A stretch of DNA of 10,714 nt from an uncultured Oligoflexia bacterium (GTDB taxonomy: Bacteria > Bdellovibrionota > Bacteriovoracia > Bacteriovoracales > Bacteriovoracaceae), in contig CATLVA010000021.1 in the NCBI GenBank assembly GCA_950060715.1, positions 1 to 10,714 on the forward strand, in the 5' to 3' direction. The notes beneath the pieces are model-generated. The model saw only the letters and a program-made list of their open reading frames with translations, was not told the origin of the DNA and made no database searches. The position numbers and the translations under genes are program-made. Positions 6,297 to 10,714 of this stretch are shown here, one piece after another; within the stretch, counting starts at the first letter, position 1, and each line of letters opens with the position of its first letter.

Positions 6297-6337
6297 TTCA
6301 CCTACATTTAAGTGCCAGATATAATTTATAATATCTG
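6297..6337 (+). promoter_or_regulatory. Putative sigma70-type promoter with overlapping inverted repeat, upstream of cheA
   Basis: TTCACC (6297-6302) and TATAAT (6320-6325) are spaced by 17 bases, an acceptable -35/-10 pair with a consensus -10, about 74 bases before the cheA start. The -10 lies within an inverted repeat CAGATAT-N8-ATATCTG (6316-6322 and 6331-6337). This could be an operator for a dimeric repressor or a hairpin at the very 5' end of the transcript. A second TATAAT lies at 6327-6332. The rest of the 250-base divergent gap is AT-rich, with one further 10-base palindrome (TTCTTAAGAA, 6244-6253) and no gene that I can support. Confidence 0.45.
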
Positions 6338-6398
6338 AAGTTCATTTTGTTTAAATATTATCGCTAATTTTCCGAATAGGTAAAAAAACGAGAATGTG

Positions 6399-8474
6399 AT
6401 GGATGAATTTGAAATTGAATTAAAACAAGACTTTCTAACAGAATCGACTGATCTTCTAGAATCAGCAGAGATGTCTTTTCTAAACCTAGAGAATGATCGT
6501 GAGAATATGGATATCTTAAATGAGATATTTAGATTAGCACATAATCTCAAGGGGACCTCGCAGGCGGTAGGCTTTATGCAATTGTCTGCCTTAACCCATA
6601 CTGCAGAAAACCTTATTTTAAAATTAAAAGAAGGTGAGTTGAAGGTAACCGATGAGATTGTAACCACTCTTTTAGTATTTAAAGATAAGGTTTATGAAAT
6701 CATTGAAGGTTTAAAAGAAGACTTTAATGCTAGTTTTGATTTTTCTGCGCTTGAAGATAAGCTCGTGAGAATTTGTGAACACGGTTCTCTAAGTGGAGAA
6801 GCCACTGCTGAAGAAGAAATGGTTGTTGAGCCTTCTATTGGAGAGATGCAAGAGCAAGTTGAAGTACATTCAGAACATATAGAACAGTTTGAAACTCCGA
6901 GTTTTGAACCAGCACCAGTAGACGAAGAAGAAATAGAGCCAGTTAATACACTTGAAGATGATCTTGCCCGCCTTGAGGCTGAGCTTAAACAAATTGCAGC
7001 TGAACCACCTAAAGAGAATCAATACAGTGATGCGGCTCTAGAATCTCTTAGAGAACTTGGCATGGATATCCCTAGTGATATGGAACAAGCTAAAGCTCCC
7101 GTGGCGGAAGTATCTGCTGCTGAGCCAGTTGAAGTCGCTCCAACTATTAATCCTACGCCGATAAGTCAAAATAAACCGGCACCTAAGGCCAGCTCCGGAA
7201 ATGGTGGTGATTCAGGTGACTCAGGAAATAAACCCTCTGATTCTAGTGCTCCTAAAAAAGCAAATGGACCTGAAGAAAGCATTAGAGTTAAGCTTTCACG
7301 TATTGATCAGATAAATAACGTTATTGGAGAGTTAGTCATTCTCCAGACTGTTGTTTCACAAAGAAGATTTGAATTTGTTCAAGATGAATTGATGAATAAA
7401 TCGATCACTATGATGAGTAAACTTTTTAAAGAAGTTCAAGAATTGGCCATGTCACTTCGAATGCTTCCGATTAAAAGTGTTTTTCAAAAAATGAATAGGA
7501 TAGTAAGAGACACGTCCTTGAAGTTAGAAAAAGATGTTAATTTAAATCTGGTTGGAGAAGATACAGAAGTCGATAAAACAGTTATTGAAAAAATATCAGA
7601 TCCTCTCGTACATATTGTCAGAAATGCTGTCGACCATGGTCTTGAAAGCCCTGAAGCAAGAGTTGCATCAGGTAAGGATAAAAAAGGTCAGATTGAATTA
7701 ATGGCCTTTCATGAAGGAAATAACCTTGTTATTCAAATTACAGATGATGGGAAGGGGATCAACCCTGATGTTATCCGTAGGAAAGCAATTGAAAAACGCA
7801 TAATCTCTGAGAATAGTAACCTCACAGATCAGCAAATAATCGATATGATTTTTCACCCAGGATTTTCAACAGCTGAAAAGGTAACGGATGTTTCTGGGCG
7901 TGGTGTTGGAATGGATGTTGTAAAAACAAATATTGAAGCACTAGGTGGGCAGGTTAAACTTAGAAGTAAAGTTGGGGTTGGTTCTTCATTTAAGATTATC
8001 CTTCCACTAACACTTGCTATCATCGAAGGTGTAGTCGTTTCTGCTGATAGTGAGAAATTTGTTATTCCTCTTTCTCAGATATCTGAAGTGTCACAAGTTT
8101 TACCTGAAGATATTGAGTCTTTTTCTGGTGGAACAAAATTATTTAAATTAAGGGGCGAAGTTTTACCACTTTTCTTTGTTAATCATAAGATAGGAAAGCC
8201 TATCGCTGAACAAAAGAGATTTACAACTATTATCGTTAGGGGATTAGATTATCCTTTTGGTGTGGTGGTTGATGATATTCTCAATCAACAACAAGTTGTT
8301 ATTAAAAAACTTGGAGAGGATATTCTGAATAAAAAAGGAATGATGGGTTCTGCTATTATGGCGGATGGACTACCTGCTTTAATTCTTGATGTCCTTGAAC
8401 TATACCGTGACGATTTAAAACGAAATAAATCATTTGAAAAACAAAAAACAAGAAATATGGCCAAGGCCGCGTAA
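6399..8474 (+). CDS. cheA: Chemotaxis histidine kinase CheA
   Basis: The protein has 691 residues from the ATG at 6399; a GTG one codon earlier is also in frame, but the weak GAGA ribosome site fits the ATG better. Domains in order: an HPt/P1 domain (about 1-125) with phospho-acceptor His48 in AHNLKG; a long acidic then Pro/Ala/Gly/Ser-rich linker (about 130-290) with one short helical segment; the P3 dimerisation domain (about 292-360, IRVKLSRIDQINNVIGEL); the P4 ATPase with N-box HIVRNAVDHG (405-414), G1 DDGKGI (449-454) and G2 SGRGVGM (499-505); and the CheW-like P5 domain to the end. No P2 domain for binding CheY/CheB is recognisable in the linker, so response-regulator docking may differ from E. 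coli. All catalytic motifs look intact. It acts with CheW at receptor arrays and heads an operon with cheW and the cheR fusion. Confidence 0.96.
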   Translation: MDEFEIELKQDFLTESTDLLESAEMSFLNLENDRENMDILNEIFRLAHNLKGTSQAVGFMQLSALTHTAENLILKLKEGELKVTDEIVTTLLVFKDKVYEIIEGLKEDFNASFDFSALEDKLVRICEHGSLSGEATAEEEMVVEPSIGEMQEQVEVHSEHIEQFETPSFEPAPVDEEEIEPVNTLEDDLARLEAELKQIAAEPPKENQYSDAALESLRELGMDIPSDMEQAKAPVAEVSAAEPVEVAPTINPTPISQNKPAPKASSGNGGDSGDSGNKPSDSSAPKKANGPEESIRVKLSRIDQINNVIGELVILQTVVSQRRFEFVQDELMNKSITMMSKLFKEVQELAMSLRMLPIKSVFQKMNRIVRDTSLKLEKDVNLNLVGEDTEVDKTVIEKISDPLVHIVRNAVDHGLESPEARVASGKDKKGQIELMAFHEGNNLVIQITDDGKGINPDVIRRKAIEKRIISENSNLTDQQIIDMIFHPGFSTAEKVTDVSGRGVGMDVVKTNIEALGGQVKLRSKVGVGSSFKIILPLTLAIIEGVVVSADSEKFVIPLSQISEVSQVLPEDIESFSGGTKLFKLRGEVLPLFFVNHKIGKPIAEQKRFTTIIVRGLDYPFGVVVDDILNQQQVVIKKLGEDILNKKGMMGSAIMADGLPALILDVLELYRDDLKRNKSFEKQKTRNMAKAA

Positions 8475-8483
8475 GGAGAGATG

Positions 8484-8978
8484 ATGAGCGATCGCAACGA
8501 TTCAGACTATCAAAAAGAAATTGAATCTTTAAGAGAAAGGTACTTACAGTTCAATTTAGGAAATGAAGTTTATGCAATTCCTCTTCTAAATGTGAAAGAG
8601 GTCATACCTGTTCCTAATACGACACCTGTTCCCAATATTCCGGCCTATTATAAGGGAATAATGAATTTAAGGGGACAGATAATTTCTATTTTGGATTTAA
8701 GAAAAAAACTCAATATTAAGCCTAATGAAGATTTAGAGGAAGCTGTTGTTATCGTTGAATTACAAGGTCTTAATATCGGCGTTATCGTCGATTCAATTAA
8801 TAGAGTATTACACTTACAAAAAGAAGAAGTTGGTGAGATCCCTGAAGTTTCTTCTCAGATTAACACTCGTTTTATTGAGGGTGTTTATAAAGGTGCTGAT
8901 GCTTTGACTATTCTGCTTGATCTAGACGGAATTTTAAATATTAAAGAAATTAAAAACATGCAGGCAAAAAGCGCTTAA
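8484..8978 (+). CDS. cheW: Chemotaxis coupling protein CheW
   Basis: This single-domain CheW has 164 residues from the ATG at 8484, a typical length. An ATG one codon earlier (8481) is in frame, but AGGAG at 8474-8478 stands five bases from 8484 and only two from 8481, so the second is preferred. After about 15 polar residues the SH3-like fold begins (YLQFNLGNEVYAIPLLNVKEV) and the family signature KGIMNLRGQIISILDLR is complete. The Arg of NLRG is the residue that contacts receptors and CheA P5 in studied systems. Its Shine-Dalgarno overlaps the cheA stop, which points to translational coupling and a 1:1-type supply with CheA. It links CheA to methyl-accepting receptors on the cytoplasmic side of the membrane. 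Nothing unusual is seen. Confidence 0.95.
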   Translation: MSDRNDSDYQKEIESLRERYLQFNLGNEVYAIPLLNVKEVIPVPNTTPVPNIPAYYKGIMNLRGQIISILDLRKKLNIKPNEDLEEAVVIVELQGLNIGVIVDSINRVLHLQKEEVGEIPEVSSQINTRFIEGVYKGADALTILLDLDGILNIKEIKNMQAKSA

Positions 8979-8998
8979 TTAAATAAAGGTAGCACTCT

Positions 8999-10486
8999 AT
9001 GAGTATTATTGATAAGTCGAATTTCGACGAGGTATACCAGTACGTAATCACCCATGTGGCAAGAGAGTCGGGGAACGTATTTTCAGACAAAAATAAGTCT
9101 ATGGTTGAGTCTAGAATATGTAAGAGGCTACTTACCTTAAATATATCCTCAATGAGTGAATATCTGACTTATATTAAAGCTAATCAAGAGTCAGAATTAA
9201 AACATTTAGTAGGGCTACTAACAACTCATCACACTTTCTTTTTCCGTGAGTATGTTCATTTTGAATTTATCGAAAAAAACCTTGATACAATCATTGCTCA
9301 AGCAAAAGCTAAAGGGCGAAAGCGCATAAATATATGGAGTTCTGCTTGTTCTAAAGGCCATGAAGTTTATTCACTTGCGTGTTTTTTAGATCATAGACTG
9401 AAACAGATGAAGTCTGATATGGATTTTCAGGTTTTTGGTTCTGATATTGATGAAGAGTCGATTGCCTATGCCAAAAAAGGTGTTTATCCTTATCAAGAAA
9501 TTAAGCAAGTACCAGCAAGCTTTCTAGAAGGTTACTGGCAACGTGGTAAAGGTGCTAAAGCGGATTTCGTTAAAATTAAATCTGAAATTCAAGAAAAGTG
9601 TCGCTTCTTTCCAGGAAACCTATTAGCTGAGGAAAGAGATCTTGCAGGGCAATGTGATGTTATTTTCTGTCGAAATGCCCTCATCTATTTTGAGAATAAT
9701 AATATTAAAAAAATCGTACAATTTCTGCTGAAAGCTTTAACTGATGACGGTTTTCTTTTTACGGGAGTTTCTGAACCTATTGGTGACATTTGTGTCACTG
9801 TTGAGAAAGTTGGACCTTGTGTTTACCAAAGAACTGGAGCACAGAAATCAGTCCCTGTGGCAGATGTAGAACCTGAAAAAGAAGAAAAAATTAGAATGGT
9901 GCTCGTTGATGACTCACCACCAGTTCTTAAAATTTTGGAAAAAATGTTTTCATTAAATGATCGTTTTGAAGTTGTGGGTAAATGTAAAAACGGTCAAGAA
10001 GCGGTCGAGTTTTTTAAGAATAACCAAGCGGATGCTATGACCTTAGATCTTCATATGCCTGTACTTGATGGGGTTGGTTATTTGAAAGACCATTATAACG
10101 AGAACCACCCTCCAGTCATAGTTGTTTCGAGTGTTAATAAAGATAATGAATCTCTTGGTAAAAAGGCCGTAGAGTATGGTGCGATCGACTACGTAGAGAA
10201 ACCTACTATTCAGAACTTACATAAATCTGCGGAAGAAATTACCAATAAGATAATTGTTGCCGTAAAAGAAAGAAAAGCAAAGAAGTCGCAACCAGCGCAA
10301 GAAGTAAGTGAAAGTTCAGTCGCAGCTGAAGTGAAAAAGGAAACTTCAATTCCGCTCAATCGTAAGAAGAGTTTGTACCATAGAGATGATGTCGGAGTGA
10401 ATAAGACGATCATTAAAATAGACCTGTATGTTTTTGCTCACGAGTCTGATAAAAATGAGCTAAAGCGTTTTTTGCATGAGCTCTAG
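8999..10486 (+). CDS. CheR methyltransferase fused to a CheB-type receiver domain, with a degenerate tail
   Basis: This 495-residue fusion starts with a CheR N-terminal helical domain (about 8-75), THHTFFFR (76-83) and a SAM-binding methyltransferase domain (about 85-280). The latter has SSACSKGHEVYSLA (114-127), GSDID (147-151) and FCRNALIYF (223-231). The glycine-rich SAM loop is divergent: GEE-type sequence is replaced by GHE and the leading Gly by Ala. A receiver domain follows (about 298-420): Asp304-Asp305, phospho-acceptor Asp350 in LDLHMPVLDG, Ser377 and Lys401-Pro. It matches the receiver of CheB (VVSSVN and YGAIDYVEKP) better than CheY. After a Lys/Ala/Ser linker, residues 470-495 (IIKIDLYVFAHESDKNELKRFL) resemble the first strand and helix of the CheB methylesterase, but the ASTGG nucleophile motif is absent. 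The frame then ends at TAG. AAAGG lies nine bases before the ATG. It is third in the operon. Confidence 0.9.
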   Translation: MSIIDKSNFDEVYQYVITHVARESGNVFSDKNKSMVESRICKRLLTLNISSMSEYLTYIKANQESELKHLVGLLTTHHTFFFREYVHFEFIEKNLDTIIAQAKAKGRKRINIWSSACSKGHEVYSLACFLDHRLKQMKSDMDFQVFGSDIDEESIAYAKKGVYPYQEIKQVPASFLEGYWQRGKGAKADFVKIKSEIQEKCRFFPGNLLAEERDLAGQCDVIFCRNALIYFENNNIKKIVQFLLKALTDDGFLFTGVSEPIGDICVTVEKVGPCVYQRTGAQKSVPVADVEPEKEEKIRMVLVDDSPPVLKILEKMFSLNDRFEVVGKCKNGQEAVEFFKNNQADAMTLDLHMPVLDGVGYLKDHYNENHPPVIVVSSVNKDNESLGKKAVEYGAIDYVEKPTIQNLHKSAEEITNKIIVAVKERKAKKSQPAQEVSESSVAAEVKKETSIPLNRKKSLYHRDDVGVNKTIIKIDLYVFAHESDKNELKRFLHEL

Positions 10487-10498
10487 GATTTAGGATAT

Positions 10499-10675
10499 AT
10501 GCCTAAAGCGATTATCACTAATCGAAACACAAATTGGGTAGAGCAGAGTTTAACCGAGTTTGATTTCAAATATTCAAGGGCGAAAAAACGCCAAGATGAT
10601 GAAATCCTCATGACAAATATAGATGATTTTAAGTATTGCGACAAAAATCGTTGTTTTTCCGTTAACTCAAATTAA
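10499..10675 (+). CDS. 58-codon reading frame continuing the CheR-receiver frame; possible CheB-like remnant
   Basis: After the amber codon at 10484-10486 the same frame stays open through DLGY into ATG 10499 and runs to TAA at 10673-10675. AGGA sits three bases before the ATG, a weak ribosome site. The product has no signal peptide and no motif I recognise. Read as a continuation of the upstream gene, the joined sequence (IDLYVF, ELKRFLHEL, then AIITNRN and DDEIL) loosely follows the strand-helix-strand order of a CheB methylesterase. It lacks the Ser and His catalytic residues. After TAA the frame is open again (SVNMDTAIVIEKR) to the window edge, with an ATG at 10685. The region may be a decayed CheB domain, a genuine small gene, or two short genes. 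I cannot decide from this window. Confidence 0.35.
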   Translation: MPKAIITNRNTNWVEQSLTEFDFKYSRAKKRQDDEILMTNIDDFKYCDKNRCFSVNSN

Positions 10676-10714
10676 TCGGTTAATATGGACACAGCCATTG
10701 TGATAGAGAAGCGG

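Noticed and set aside
10685..10714. ATG at 10685 opening a frame (MDTAIVIEKR) to the window edge.
   Set aside because: Only ten codons are visible, with no clear Shine-Dalgarno, so it could be a new gene or more of the interrupted frame. It is mentioned but not called.

Overview
The window is AT-rich and gene-dense, with a Gram-negative character: Sec signal peptides, a lipobox, periplasmic c-type haem proteins and a CheA/CheW/CheR chemosensory cluster. The low GC, many small secreted proteins and protein flavour suggest a predatory Bdellovibrionota bacterium (Bacteriovoracaceae or Halobacteriovorax-like). That placement is an impression from the proteins, not proof. There are no RNA genes, insertion sequences or CRISPR arrays that I can support.

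Left part (1-2882). The window opens inside the 3' end of a TauE/SafE-type membrane transporter gene. It converges, with an 8-base overlap, on a gene for a small basic secreted protein. A histidine phosphatase gene follows and overlaps tail-to-tail with a LysR-type regulator gene. The regulator gene is interrupted by a single in-frame ochre codon between its DNA-binding and effector-binding halves. Divergent from it is a flavin nitroreductase resembling the iodotyrosine-deiodinase (IYD) branch. The pair looks like a classic LysR regulator/target unit whose regulator has been broken.

Middle (2879-6143, all on the minus strand). In order of transcription there is a secreted YHS-domain protein, a di-haem cytochrome c lipoprotein one base behind it, a secreted protein with a Cys-His-Asp triad like protein-glutaminase deamidases, and a PP2C phosphatase fused to a cyclic-nucleotide-binding domain. 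Two RNA-structure candidates sit here: a 34-base inverted repeat just before the phosphatase start, and a hairpin able to mask the Shine-Dalgarno of the YHS gene.

Right part (6296-10714, plus strand). A putative sigma70-type promoter with an inverted repeat over its -10 precedes a chemosensory operon: cheA (HPt, dimerisation, ATPase and CheW domains, no recognisable P2), cheW, and a cheR fused to a CheB-type receiver domain. The fusion runs into what looks like a degenerate CheB methylesterase region and then meets an amber codon. A further 58-codon reading frame and a start at the window edge continue in the same phase. CheA would phosphorylate the receiver, CheW would couple CheA to receptors, and CheR would methylate receptors. 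Whether any methylesterase activity remains at this locus is doubtful.

The most interesting points are the deamidase-like secreted protein, the CheR-receiver fusion with its decayed CheB-like tail, and the nonsense-interrupted LysR gene beside an IYD-like nitroreductase.
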